Notes: generated by a model not told the origin, from the letters alone. A stretch of DNA of 64,000 bases from Limnovirga soli (GCF_013106755.1 NZ_WHPF01000019.1:26126-90125), one strand, 5' to 3'; shown: positions 54,039 to 63,302, numbered from the stretch's first letter. Made by a program: numbers and translations.

Positions 54039-55640
54039 ATGGAATCTAATTGTACGCATGTATCATATGAACAAACGGGATATTTTTCAAAACTGGCAAC
54101 AGATTATATTAGCGGTGCCCCGGCATTACAGCCATTTTACCAGCATCAGGTAAATATTAAAGGTATTCAGGATGCTATTACTGCCAGGCAACAATTCCCC
54201 CAACAAAGGGATGTATTGGTAAAAGCTTTGGAAACGCAATATCACCCAATTGATATTAACCCCAAAGTGGCAGAAAATATTCAACATTTACGCAGCGCCA
54301 ACACGTTCACCATTACCACAGCACACCAACCCAATATATTTACAGGCCCTCTTTTTTTTATGTATAAAATTTTGCATGCTATAAAACTGGCTGCAGCATT
54401 ATCCGCACAAATGCCTCATTATCATTTTGTGCCGGTATATTATATGGGTAGCGAAGATGCCGATTTAGATGAGTTGGGCAGTATACAAATTGATGGCATC
54501 ACTTATCGCTGGCAAACCAACCAAACCGGTGCTGTTGGCCGTATGCAGGTAGATAAATCTTTTATTAGCCTTATAGATGCCATGCAGGGCCAATTGGGCG
54601 TATTGCCATTTGGCAACGAAATTATTGAACTGTTTCGCAAAGTGTATCAGCCGGGCACCACCATTCAACAAGCCACATTGGCATTGGTTAATGCATTATT
54701 TGGCGCCTATGGCTTATTGGTTATTATTCCCGATAACCCTGAACTGAAACAGTTATTTCATAGTGTGGTTGAAAAAGAACTAACCACCCGCTTTTCCAAT
54801 AAGGCGGTAAGCCCTACCCTGGAAAAACTGGATGCCTTGTATAAAGTGCAGGCAGCAGGCAGGGAACTGAATTTGTTTTACCTCATCAACAATAAAAGAG
54901 AGCGTATAGAGATTGTAGATAACCAGTTTGTAATTGCAGCATTAGCGCTAAGCTTTTCACAGGAAACTATATTGCAGGAACTGCAGGAGCATCCGGAACG
55001 TTTTAGCGCCAATGTGATTTTAAGAGGTGTTTTTCAGGAAACGATTTTACCCAATATTGCTTTTATTGGCGGTGGAGGCGAACTTGCTTATTGGCTGGAA
55101 TTAAAAGCTGTTTTTGAAGCAGTGGCTGTGCCTTATCCGGTGCTTATTTTAAGAAATTCCTTTTTGTATATACCACAAAAATGGCAAAATAAAATAAACG
55201 CGCTGTCACTTGCTACAACAGATATTTTTAAACCGGAATTTGAGATAATGAATCAAATTGTGGCAGCGCAATCAACCAATACCATTTCCCTGCAGCAGGA
55301 AATGGCGCAAATTAAAATGGTGTACAATCAGCTACACCAACTTGCCGGAAAGGTGGATAAAACCCTGGAACAGCATGTGCTGGCCTTATATACCAAAACC
55401 GAAAAGCATTTAGCGCAACTGCAAAAGAAAATGCTGCGGGCTGAAAAAAGAAAATTTGCAACAGAACAAGATCAGGTGCAAAAAATAAAAACCGCATTAT
55501 TCCCGGGCAATAGCTTGCAGGAGAGAGTAGAAAATATAGCAGGCCTGTATGCCCGCTATGGCCCACAATTTATAGCCATGTGCAATCAACATTCCCTTGC
55601 AATGGAACAGCAGTTTACGGTAGTTGACTTTGAAGATTGA
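54039..55640 (+). CDS. bshC: Bacillithiol biosynthesis cysteine-adding enzyme BshC
   Basis: 533 residues, normal BshC length. Motifs of the Rossmann-like core: ITTAHQPNIFTGPLFFMYKILHAIKLA, FVPVYYMGSEDADLDELG, and FIGGGGELAYWLELKAVFE with LILRNSFLYI. A long C-terminal coiled coil follows (~400-500, QQEMAQIKMVYNQL, KTEKHLAQLQKKMLRAEKRKFA). It adds Cys to GlcN-malate to make bacillithiol, the low-molecular-weight thiol of many Bacteroidota and Firmicutes. BshA and BshB are not in the window. Confidence 0.95.
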   Translation: MESNCTHVSYEQTGYFSKLATDYISGAPALQPFYQHQVNIKGIQDAITARQQFPQQRDVLVKALETQYHPIDINPKVAENIQHLRSANTFTITTAHQPNIFTGPLFFMYKILHAIKLAAALSAQMPHYHFVPVYYMGSEDADLDELGSIQIDGITYRWQTNQTGAVGRMQVDKSFISLIDAMQGQLGVLPFGNEIIELFRKVYQPGTTIQQATLALVNALFGAYGLLVIIPDNPELKQLFHSVVEKELTTRFSNKAVSPTLEKLDALYKVQAAGRELNLFYLINNKRERIEIVDNQFVIAALALSFSQETILQELQEHPERFSANVILRGVFQETILPNIAFIGGGGELAYWLELKAVFEAVAVPYPVLILRNSFLYIPQKWQNKINALSLATTDIFKPEFEIMNQIVAAQSTNTISLQQEMAQIKMVYNQLHQLAGKVDKTLEQHVLALYTKTEKHLAQLQKKMLRAEKRKFATEQDQVQKIKTALFPGNSLQERVENIAGLYARYGPQFIAMCNQHSLAMEQQFTVVDFED

Positions 55641-55664
55641 TGTGTATACTATAGTTGATTATAT

Positions 55665-55701
55665 AAAAAAAGAGCTCCGGAATAACCGAAGCTCTTTTTT
55701 T
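55665..55701. terminator. Bidirectional terminator, bshC and M1 peptidase
   Basis: Stem AAAGAGCTCCGG / CCGAAGCTCTTT with one mismatch and a short AATAA-type loop, flanked by an A-run and a T-run between convergent genes. Confidence 0.88.
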
Positions 55702-55712
55702 ATGCGTTGATG

Positions 55713-58106
55713 CTATTTGTTTTTATTCGCATTCTGCATAGGGTTTAAACCCTGCGATTGCCCACGTGCAGCCTGTTTGGTTTTAAACAAATTGAAATTG
55801 CTAACAGTTTCAATTTTTGGCCATTTGTTATTGTTAAGGTCTATATCTGCTGTTTCTCTTAGCGGGTCAAGCAGAATAGATGCTACTTCTTTATCTTTTA
55901 AAAATACCTTGGTTATATTTTTTTCGTTCTTGCGCCATATTTGAGCTGGAATTCTGTCTACTTCTTTGGTGCCATCAGTAAATGTAAATTCTACTATAAC
56001 CGGCATAACCAAACCACCTTTATTAGAGAAGGAAATCTCGTACAGGAATTTGTTGGCATATTTTTGTTTGGTGGCATCATCCAATGTTTCCAATGGGGTT
56101 GGCGTTAATTTGAATGTAGTTGCTGAATCATACTTTTCAAGGCCACGGTCATATCTCCAGTAAAAATCCCTTAAACTAGTATCAACATCTGTTAAAAACT
56201 GTATGCCCTTATCTTCCCTGTTTCTAATTTTAGAAATATCATCAAAACTGTTTACAGCGGGTTTGTCAATATTTCTTGAGCCATCAGCATTTTGTCTGCC
56301 CATACCAAATGGCATCATTGGTTTTACAACTCCATTAATATCCAGTTTGGCTGCTTTTACACTGTCAACAGCAATATCGCAGGCATCAATGCTATAGAAC
56401 CAGCCTCTCCAAAACCAATCCAAATCCTCGCCACTGGCATCTTCCATTGTGCGGAATAAATCTGCCGGCGTAGGGTGTTTAAAAGCCCAGCGTTGCGCAT
56501 AGGTTTTAAAGGCATAATCAAACATTTCACGGCCCATTACGGTTTCACGTAAAATATTTAAACCCGTTGCCGGTTTTGAATAGGCATTTGGACCAAACTG
56601 AATAATATTCTCGCTATTGGTCATAATAGGCTCTAATTGGTCCTTAGGCATCTTCATATAATCAACAATAGTAAATGCCGGTCCGCGGCGGGAAGGGAAT
56701 TTGTTATCCCAAAGTTCCTCAGCCAGGTATTCACAAAAAGTATTTAAACCTTCATCCATCCATGTCCATTGTCTTTCATCGCTGTTTACAATCATGGGGA
56801 AGAAGTTATGGCCAACCTCGTGTATAATTACACCCAGCATACCATTTTTGGTGGCTTCGCTATAAGTGCCATCCTTTTCAGTTCTTCCAAAGTTGAAACA
56901 AATCATGGGGTACTCCATACCATTACTGGCTTCTACGCTTTGCGCTACAGGGTAAGGATAAGGAATAGTAAACTTAGAATAGGATTTTATGGTATGTGCT
57001 ACGGCTTTAGTAGAATATTTGCTATATAAACCATATGCTTCTTTACCATAAAAACTCATACACATTACTTTTTTACCCTCAACCAAAGCAGGCATGGCAT
57101 CCCAAATAAATTTGCGTGATGATGTCCAGGCAAAGTCGCGTACCATATTGGCTTTAAATACCCATGTTTTGGTAGCGGTACTTTTTTGGGTTTCTGCTTT
57201 TTTAGCTTCATCCAAAGTAAATATTTGTAAAGGTTCTTTGGCAGTTTGTGCTTTTTGCCAGCGGGCAAAATGGGTAGCATCCAATACCTGTGCATAGTTT
57301 TGACATTCACCTGTACCACCTACTACATGGTCTGCAGGTACCGTCATTTGTACTTTAAAGTTGCCAAAAGTTAATGCAAACTCGCCGCTACCGGTAAACT
57401 GGTGATTTTGCCAGCCCTGAAAATCGCTGTACACGCATAGGCGCGGATACCATTGAGACATGGTAAAAAGATAGTTGCCATCCTCAGGAAAAAATTCAAA
57501 TCCACCACGGCTGCTTTGGAATTTACCACCACGGTCGGGTATTTTATAATTCCAGTCCAGGTTAAAAATAAATTGCTGGCCTGGTTTTAAGGCAGCCGGC
57601 AACTCAACCCGCATCATGGTTTTGTTAACGGTATATTTTAGTGCTTTGCCGGTGGCATCAGTAAGTTTGGTAATGATATCGCCATAGCCATTATCTGTTT
57701 TTTGCTCCTCCATATTATCCAGCGTGCTAATATTTACATTGGTACTAAGCGACGAGCTGGTTTGGTAGCCGGCATTGTTAACGGTGCTATGCTGGTTTTC
57801 ATCCAGCTGTAACCATAAATAGGTTAACACATCGGGTGAGTTGTTAATGTAGGTTACGGTTTCGCTACCTTTTAATTTCAGGTTTACTTCATCCAGCGTA
57901 CACTTAATGTCGTAATCGCATCTTTGTTGCCAGTATTTGGGGCCTGGTGCACCGCTGGCGGTTCTGTATTCGTTGGGCGTAGGCAAAATAGTACCCAATT
58001 GCTCAAACTTGTTGCCGTGATTAGCGCCCGGGTTGTTTTGTATGTTTTGCGCCTGGGCCATACAAAACAAGCCTAATGCTGTAAGGGAAAAAAGCAGTTT
58101 TCTCAT
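55713..58106 (-). CDS. M1-family zinc metallopeptidase, exported
   Basis: 797 residues. Signal peptide ~1-19 (RKLLFSLTALGLFCMAQAQ), a beta-sandwich N-domain (~45-270), then the M1 catalytic domain with the exopeptidase-like NGMEYPMI and the zinc site HEVGH-x18-E (HEVGHNFF...WMDEGLN). A C-terminal beta-rich part (~620-797) follows, with a Lys/Gln/Asn-rich end. No clear type IX C-terminal sorting domain. It should hydrolyse peptides in the periplasm or at the cell surface. GMEY in place of GAMEN is common in this Bacteroidota subgroup. Confidence 0.93.
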   Translation of the reverse strand: MRKLLFSLTALGLFCMAQAQNIQNNPGANHGNKFEQLGTILPTPNEYRTASGAPGPKYWQQRCDYDIKCTLDEVNLKLKGSETVTYINNSPDVLTYLWLQLDENQHSTVNNAGYQTSSSLSTNVNISTLDNMEEQKTDNGYGDIITKLTDATGKALKYTVNKTMMRVELPAALKPGQQFIFNLDWNYKIPDRGGKFQSSRGGFEFFPEDGNYLFTMSQWYPRLCVYSDFQGWQNHQFTGSGEFALTFGNFKVQMTVPADHVVGGTGECQNYAQVLDATHFARWQKAQTAKEPLQIFTLDEAKKAETQKSTATKTWVFKANMVRDFAWTSSRKFIWDAMPALVEGKKVMCMSFYGKEAYGLYSKYSTKAVAHTIKSYSKFTIPYPYPVAQSVEASNGMEYPMICFNFGRTEKDGTYSEATKNGMLGVIIHEVGHNFFPMIVNSDERQWTWMDEGLNTFCEYLAEELWDNKFPSRRGPAFTIVDYMKMPKDQLEPIMTNSENIIQFGPNAYSKPATGLNILRETVMGREMFDYAFKTYAQRWAFKHPTPADLFRTMEDASGEDLDWFWRGWFYSIDACDIAVDSVKAAKLDINGVVKPMMPFGMGRQNADGSRNIDKPAVNSFDDISKIRNREDKGIQFLTDVDTSLRDFYWRYDRGLEKYDSATTFKLTPTPLETLDDATKQKYANKFLYEISFSNKGGLVMPVIVEFTFTDGTKEVDRIPAQIWRKNEKNITKVFLKDKEVASILLDPLRETADIDLNNNKWPKIETVSNFNLFKTKQAARGQSQGLNPMQNANKNK

Positions 58107-58221
58107 GTGTATATGTGTTTAATACTAAAAAAATATGCAATGTTGTTTACTAAAAGTGCTATGTTATTTACATGCAATGTTGAACCCGAAACCTGTACTG
58201 CAGAATAGCTATTAGCCATTG

Positions 58222-58293
58222 GCTGTTAGCTAATAGCTAAAGGCTAACAGCTAAAAGCTGCACACAGCGTTGCCGTACAAGTGAGTGACACAA
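58222..58293 (-). repeat. REP-like repeat, degenerate copy 12 with hairpin
   Basis: A hairpin GCTGTTAGC (58222-58230) / GCTAACAGC (58243-58251), then GTACAAGTGAGTGACACAA (58275-58293), a decayed form of the core. The hairpin segment parallels the spacer of the pair at 50137-50244. Confidence 0.65.
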
Positions 58294-58337
58294 CGATGCC
58301 TAATGCCTGAACTGCAGCCCAATAAACAAAAAAACGG

Positions 58338-58928
58338 CTACGGGTATACATCCGGTATACGCTGCAAGGCCATTTCTAGGGCCAGGGCTGCAATACCGCC
58401 GCTTACAAATACTAGATAACTGGTTCTGTTTATTTTAAGCAAACTAACTATTAAATAAGATATAAGCAAAACCCCACTAACAATTATTAGCTGGCCAACT
58501 TCTAAACCCACATTAAAGCTAAGCAATTGCCATACAATAGTTTGGTCTTTACCCAGCATGTTTTTTAATAAGGTGCTAAAACCCAGCCCATGTATTAATC
58601 CAAAAAACAAAGCAAAGAAATAAATGGTAGGGTATTTGGCGTTAAACCTGAAATCCTTTACAAAGCAGTTATTAATGGCGGTAATTAAAATGGTAATGGC
58701 AATACACAACTCAGTAAAGGGTTGCGAAAAGCGAATAATATCCAACGTGCTTAATGCCAGGGTAACAGAATGGCCAATGGTAAAAGCGGTAACAAGTATC
58801 AGTAGCTTTTTCCAGTCGGTATAAATATAGCGTAAACAAAGTGCGGCAATAAATAGTATATGATCTATTCCTGAAAGGTCTGTGATATGTTCAATGCCCA
58901 TTGGAAAGAAAATACTAAAATCACTCAT
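58338..58928 (-). CDS. HupE/UreJ-family membrane protein
   Basis: 196 residues with about seven hydrophobic helices. The family motif GIEHITDLSGIDHILFIAALCL is at the N-terminus, AFTIGHSVTLALS in the second helix, and FGLIHGLGFSTLL in the middle, all with conserved His/Asp. HupE/UreJ proteins are putative nickel/cobalt (or general divalent-metal) transporters. Divergent from the DUF6702 gene with a 118-bp gap; in Bacteroidota these two are frequent neighbours. Metal specificity is not readable. Confidence 0.88.
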   Translation of the reverse strand: MSDFSIFFPMGIEHITDLSGIDHILFIAALCLRYIYTDWKKLLILVTAFTIGHSVTLALSTLDIIRFSQPFTELCIAITILITAINNCFVKDFRFNAKYPTIYFFALFFGLIHGLGFSTLLKNMLGKDQTIVWQLLSFNVGLEVGQLIIVSGVLLISYLIVSLLKINRTSYLVFVSGGIAALALEMALQRIPDVYP

Positions 58929-59046
58929 GTGCTGCAGCTATTGGTGGCCAGATAATTATAAGCACTAAAATAAGATTTTAACGCTTAATTGATGAAAGCC
59001 TACAAATTAAACTGCACTTTTGTGCCAGTAAAATAAAGTTAGCTAA

Positions 59047-59538
59047 ATGGCAAATATGTTGTACCAATGGCTGTTGATAGCCTGCACAGGAATGTTTCAC
59101 CCGTTTTTTGTGTCTATGACGGATGTGAATTATAACAATAAAGAAAAATCGCTGGAAATAAGCGTACGCATTTTTACCGATGATTTTGAAAATACCATTC
59201 GCAAAAACCATCCCGAAACAAAAATTGATATACTGCACCCTGCCAATGCCCAGCAAATGAATGGGTTTGTAAAAGAATACCTGCAACAACACCTGCAACT
59301 AATGGTAAATGGAAGGCGGGTAACCCTTGCATATGTGGGTTATGAGCAGCAAAGCGAAAGCATTTGGACCTATTTTGAAGTAGATAATATTGCTGCCGTA
59401 CAAAAAATTAGTGTAGAGAATACTATTTTGCACGATTACAGTGACAAGCAAATAAACCTGATGCACCTAAAAGTAAACAGCAATGAACAAAGCGATAAGC
59501 TGGATTATCCTAAAAGCAGTGCCTTATTCGTCTTCTAA
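59047..59538 (+). CDS. DUF6702 family protein
   Basis: 163 residues. A hydrophobic N-terminus (MANMLYQWLLIACTGMFHPFFVSMTDV) acts as signal or anchor, with HPFFVSMTDVNYNNKEKSLEISVRIFTDDFENTI typical of DUF6702. The remainder is beta-rich and ends INLMHLKVNS. Family function unknown; often beside a HupE/UreJ gene or metallopeptidases, so an envelope, possibly metal-linked role is plausible. The 3' end overlaps the convergent CNNM gene by 15 bp. Confidence 0.85.
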   Translation: MANMLYQWLLIACTGMFHPFFVSMTDVNYNNKEKSLEISVRIFTDDFENTIRKNHPETKIDILHPANAQQMNGFVKEYLQQHLQLMVNGRRVTLAYVGYEQQSESIWTYFEVDNIAAVQKISVENTILHDYSDKQINLMHLKVNSNEQSDKLDYPKSSALFVF

Positions 59539-60825
59539 TTGTTTGCGCAGCTCTTCTGGAATTTGTATCAGCAGTTTATCAATACGGTGATTATCCATAT
59601 CAATTATTTCAAACTCAAAGCCGCGCCATTTCATTTTATCTCCGGTGGCGGGTATGCGTTCCAGGTGGTGTAGTATAAAACCGGCCAGTGTATCAAACTC
59701 TTCCTGTTCACCTTCGTCAATCCATTCTGTTTTATCAAAATAGCGCAGAAAATCATAATAGGGTAGTTGGGCATCAATCAGGTAGCTGCCATCATCCCGT
59801 TTTATAATTTCATAATCCTCTTCGTGTGGTTCCGAAATATCGCCCACAATAGCTTCCAAAATATCGTTTAAGGTAATAATGCCCTGTAAGGTACCATACT
59901 CATCCACAATAAATGCATAATGTGTTTTGGTAAGTTTAAACTTCTCTAATAAATGGTAGGCCGTATTATTTTCTGGTACATAGGTGGCGGCCCGCATAAG
60001 GTCCTTCAACTGGGTTTCTTTGCTGGCCCTAAAAATATCTTTTAGGGTAATTACGCCTTTTACATGGTCTACATCCTTATCGCAAACGGGGTATACGGAG
60101 TGGATATTATCATCGGCAGTGGTTTTAATATCTGCCACGGTACTGTTCATATCCAGCCAAACAATATCGCTACGGTGTGTCATTAGCGAGGTAATATTTC
60201 TATCGCCCAGGTGAAACACCCTTTCTATAATTTCCTGTTCGGTTTCTTCAATAGTGCCTTGTTCGGTGCCCTCGCTTATAATGGCTTTAATTTCTTCTTC
60301 TGTAACCTGGTTATCGTTGCCTTTTAGCTTAAAAAGTTGTACTATAATATTGCTCGATTTGGTAAGCAACCAAATAAATGGGTAGGTAAGCCTGGTAACC
60401 ATACGCATAGGCGCTGCCAAACTTTTGGCAATACCTTCGGGGTTATTCAACCCAATGCGTTTAGGCACCAACTCGCCCAATACCAGCGAAAAATAAGTAA
60501 TTAAAATTACCACTACGGTAGTGGCAATGGCCCCGCTGTATGGTTCTAATATGGCAAAACCACTAAAATAAGTGGCCAGTTCCCTGGTAAGGGTATCGCC
60601 GGAAAAAATACCGTTTAAAATACCGATAAGCGTAATACCAATTTGGGTGGTAGAAATAAATTTTTCGGGGTGTGTAGCCAGTTCAAGGGCTTCTTTAGCT
60701 TTGGCATCGCCTTTGTTTGCCTGGGCTTCTAATCTTGCTTTTCTTGCCGAGACCAATGCTATTTCTGCCATAGCAAAAACACCATTTAATAAAATCAGGG
60801 CGAAAATGATCAATATCTCTGTCAT
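59524..60825 (-). CDS. Hemolysin/CorC-family CNNM transporter
   Basis: 433 residues from ATG 60825 (MTEILIIFALILLNGVFAMAEIALVSARKARLE); the longer frame starts upstream of the promoter element. DUF21/CNNM membrane domain (~1-190) with GDTLTRELATYF and VLGELVPKRIGL, two CBS domains (~200-330, LTHHRSD-type MTHRSDIVWLD and FIVDEYGTLQGIITLNDILEAIVGDI), and a CorC_HlyC C-terminal domain with FDTLAGFILHHLERIP. Family members are Mg2+/Co2+ transporters or regulators at the inner membrane, although often labelled hemolysin. Almost leaderless mRNA. Confidence 0.93.
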   Translation of the reverse strand: MTEILIIFALILLNGVFAMAEIALVSARKARLEAQANKGDAKAKEALELATHPEKFISTTQIGITLIGILNGIFSGDTLTRELATYFSGFAILEPYSGAIATTVVVILITYFSLVLGELVPKRIGLNNPEGIAKSLAAPMRMVTRLTYPFIWLLTKSSNIIVQLFKLKGNDNQVTEEEIKAIISEGTEQGTIEETEQEIIERVFHLGDRNITSLMTHRSDIVWLDMNSTVADIKTTADDNIHSVYPVCDKDVDHVKGVITLKDIFRASKETQLKDLMRAATYVPENNTAYHLLEKFKLTKTHYAFIVDEYGTLQGIITLNDILEAIVGDISEPHEEDYEIIKRDDGSYLIDAQLPYYDFLRYFDKTEWIDEGEQEEFDTLAGFILHHLERIPATGDKMKWRGFEFEIIDMDNHRIDKLLIQIPEELRKQLEDE

Positions 60826-60836
60826 AATTATGTGTG

Positions 60837-60844
60837 CAAATCTA
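60837..60844 (-). promoter_or_regulatory. CNNM gene promoter -7 element
   Basis: Minus-strand TAGATTTG (TAnnTTTG), 11 bp upstream of the ATG. Confidence 0.6.
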
Positions 60845-60944
60845 AAGAATATGCAACAAAGCAGCCATATTGTGTTGTTAAGCTTAAAAAATGGGTTGTA
60901 TACAGCCATTATGGGCCCGGCACAATAGCAGAAAGCAGCTTTAC

Positions 60945-60963
60945 TTGCGTCGCACTCTTGTGC
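60945..60963 (+). repeat. REP-like intergenic repeat, copy 13
   Basis: TTGCGTCGCACTCTTGTGC preceded by GGCCCGGCACAATAGC. The gap 60826-61200 also holds the hairpin at 61050-61073 and GACGGCAGCAGGGAAA (61023-61038, recurring at 61869-61884). Confidence 0.8.
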
Positions 60964-61049
60964 GTTTGGATGGTGTACGCAGCTTTACCGAAGTGAAGAT
61001 TAAAGCGAAAGCTGTTGGCGGGGACGGCAGCAGGGAAAGGCGAAAATTC

Positions 61050-61073
61050 TTTGTTGGTCAGGCGACCAACAAA
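61050..61073. repeat. Inverted repeat at the edge of the cassette array
   Basis: Perfect 10-bp arms TTTGTTGGTC / GACCAACAAA with an AGGC loop, followed by GGCGAAGCC. Could be a terminator-like or recombination-associated hairpin; no T-run. Confidence 0.6.
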
Positions 61074-61200
61074 GGCGAAGCCATAATTTTATAAACATAC
61101 TGTTACCTGCTGGCGTTCCTTTTCGCATAGATTACCTTTTATCTTTCGTCAAGTTGCTAAGATTTTGATTCAGTTTATTTCAGACAGTTCTTTTTACATG

Positions 61201-61611
61201 TTAAGAAATCCTTTCATTTTCCTTCAAGTCTCTTCTGTCATAATAAAAAACAGTGTCAGTATTGAAAGAAAGAGTTTTTGCAGCAATAATAAAGTCGTTT
61301 TTGTAATCGTCCGCTTTGAATATAAACAATTCGTAGCCTTGTTCAATTTCAAACTTTTGATTTAAATCTTTTTCATTGTCAGGCAGCGAAAAAACTACAC
61401 GTTCAGTGTCTGAATGCCAACCACCGAAAACTCCCGAAACAAAAAACACGTCATCAAATATTATTTCCAGCTTGTGATAATATGTTAAGTCCGTACTGCC
61501 TGCAATTGTCAACCTACAACCGTCGTAACTAATTACGTGAAAGTCAAACGACTTTTCCTTCCGAATTTCTCGGTCAATTTGTGTTACTATATCCTTAATT
61601 TTTTCGGTCAT
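61201..61611 (-). CDS. Hypothetical cassette protein (136 aa)
   Basis: 136 residues, acidic, soluble, alpha/beta pattern (KIKDIVTQIDREIRKEKSFDFHVISYDG, YYHKLEIIFDDVFFVSG, GYELFIFKADDYKNDFIIAAK). No family or motif recognised. It resembles small single-domain proteins of immunity or SUKH-type size, but that is only a shape argument. It is preceded by one copy of the 190-bp promoter repeat, with the ATG 28 bp from the -7 element. Unlike its two cassette neighbours in sequence. Confidence 0.72.
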   Translation of the reverse strand: MTEKIKDIVTQIDREIRKEKSFDFHVISYDGCRLTIAGSTDLTYYHKLEIIFDDVFFVSGVFGGWHSDTERVVFSLPDNEKDLNQKFEIEQGYELFIFKADDYKNDFIIAAKTLSFNTDTVFYYDRRDLKENERIS

Positions 61612-61634
61612 TACGGTCTTTTACGCTTTCAGGT

Positions 61635-61823
61635 AACTCAAAAATAACCGAACTAAATAGCCTTTCCAAAAAAAATGCGTTATTGATAAACAATGCTTTT
61701 ATAGTGCGTTTTTTAAAATAGATGGTGCGTTAATTTTTTTACTATTTAATATTCTGCTTCTTCCAAAAGGCATCTAAGAGGCTTATACTATTTACGAAAG
61801 TGGTTTGGGATGGGATAAGTACC
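61635..61823 (-). repeat. Promoter-bearing ~190-bp repeat, copy 1
   Basis: Conserved along its length with 63072-63261 and 63815-64000. On the minus strand it starts near GGTAC and ends at the -7 promoter element plus GAGTT, after which sequences diverge. Fills most of the gap 61612-61989; the rest (61824-61989) has no gene. Confidence 0.88.
61639..61670 (-). promoter_or_regulatory. Cassette promoter, copy 1
   Basis: Minus strand TTTG-N20-TATTTTTG, matching the Bacteroidota consensus exactly; drives the 136-aa gene. Confidence 0.8.
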
Positions 61824-61989
61824 CAACGCTGCTATGGCTTGGGTGAATACTTGCGGCAGAATGAGGAAGACGGCAGCAGGGAAAAAAACGTTTGCTGCTG
61901 ATTGTTGCTGTGCCTGCCCGAACCGAAGTTTATTAGCGATTTACCGCCGATTGTTTTTCCTTCAGCCCTGCTTTTGCAAGATACCCGTG

Positions 61990-63045
61990 TTAGCTGTTGT
62001 TTTTTTCATCTATGGGTTTCGGAACTGTAATTGTAGGCAATTCTTCACCCATTTCTTTTGCTAATATGTAATGTGACCAATTTTGAATTTCTTGTTCACC
62101 GTAAATTATCATTCTTACTTCAATATCTTTTGTGTCCATGTCACCCACATAAATTTTTTGATGGTCAGGTACATTTTCGTAAGCGACTCTCAATTGTTCT
62201 TTATTTTCCAGTGTTGGATTCTTTAAATATTTTTCATGTGCTTGCCTACAGATTTCTATTGTGGTAGGCTCGCCTTTTAACTGTCTTTGAATATCTTTTA
62301 TTTCTAAAAGTTTGTCTTGAATGTTTGCATTATAAAACATTTTTTTAATTGAAAATTCTCCAAGGCCATAAATATAAACAGTGGAGCCAATTGGAATTTC
62401 GGTTACTAAATTATTCTCAATTATAAGTTTTTCAAATTCTTCAATACTCAAATCAATCGGATTTTCAAGTCGTGAAAGCTGCAATGTGCCGTCAGCAAAA
62501 AGGTTGACTTTTATTAAATGAAAATTAGCAGTTGTCTTATAGAATAAGTTTATACTTTGGCCATTTACTTTTTCCGAGAAAAAACTATTAGGCGTCTTTT
62601 TTTTCTCTTTATAAATTATCCCACCCCCGTTTTCGCCAACTGTGATGCCATTTACTTTTTTCTCTTTATACTTGAAGATGTTTTCCAAACTTGGGTTGAG
62701 TTCTTTAATTAAACGTTGTACATAGTCAATAAATGTCTTTTTATTAAATAACCAACTTCCATTTTCAATTGTCCAACTACCTAAACCGTGAATTGAAATG
62801 TCATTATTGTCCGGAATGTTTAAGACAACCCATCCTCGTTGCACATCTTTCTTAAAATGTTCGAAATCCTCAAAGTTCCAGCAGTGAACTCGACCATTTT
62901 CATAAACGTCTAAGTCCACAAAAAAGTAATTAATATTATGAATAATTGCAGGAATTGAAAACCCTTCGATTATTTGCTTTCTATAGACTTTTGTCGAAGG
63001 CTTAATCATGTTACTAGTATTTCGTTTGAATAAGTTGAACTTCAT
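61990..63045 (-). CDS. Hypothetical cassette protein with two related domains (351 aa)
   Basis: 351 residues, no signal peptide. Two similar halves follow an N-terminal basic stretch: ~30-120 (NYFFVDLDVYENGRVHCW, FEHFKKDVQRGWV, DISIHGLGSWTIENGSW) and ~165-265 (FHLIKVNLFADGTLQL, FEKLIIENNLV, TVYIYGLGEFSIKKMF). Each has a GLG(S/E)(W/F)xI motif after an IP-type strand. The last ~80 residues form a helical tail (EICRQAHEKYLKNPTLENKEQLRVAYENVPDHQ). Function unknown; the fold may be a small beta-sandwich pair. It is preceded by promoter repeat copy 2. Confidence 0.78.
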   Translation of the reverse strand: MKFNLFKRNTSNMIKPSTKVYRKQIIEGFSIPAIIHNINYFFVDLDVYENGRVHCWNFEDFEHFKKDVQRGWVVLNIPDNNDISIHGLGSWTIENGSWLFNKKTFIDYVQRLIKELNPSLENIFKYKEKKVNGITVGENGGGIIYKEKKKTPNSFFSEKVNGQSINLFYKTTANFHLIKVNLFADGTLQLSRLENPIDLSIEEFEKLIIENNLVTEIPIGSTVYIYGLGEFSIKKMFYNANIQDKLLEIKDIQRQLKGEPTTIEICRQAHEKYLKNPTLENKEQLRVAYENVPDHQKIYVGDMDTKDIEVRMIIYGEQEIQNWSHYILAKEMGEELPTITVPKPIDEKNNS

Positions 63046-63071
63046 GATATAGTTCCGTTAAAATAACATCC

Positions 63072-63261
63072 AATTCAAAAATAACCGAACTAAATACCCT
63101 TTCCAAAAAAAATGTGTTATTGATAACCCATGCTTTTATAGTTCGTTTTTTAAAATAGATGGTGCGTTTATTTTTTTACCATTTAATATTCCCTTTCTTC
63201 CAAAAGGTATAAAAGGGGCTTATACTATTTACCAATGGTGGTTTGGGGTGGCATTCGTACC
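63072..63261 (-). repeat. Promoter-bearing ~190-bp repeat, copy 2
   Basis: Full copy between the 351-aa and 162-aa genes. Same boundaries as copy 1: GGTAC end at the right, promoter plus GAATT at the left, next to ATTGGAT. Confidence 0.88.
63076..63107 (-). promoter_or_regulatory. Cassette promoter, copy 2
   Basis: Minus strand TTTG-N20-TATTTTTG; the 351-aa ATG is 31 bp from the -7 element. Confidence 0.8.
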
Positions 63262-63302
63262 GAACGAAAAAAATAAATTGCAATTATCAAGTTCAAAAGT
63301 TG

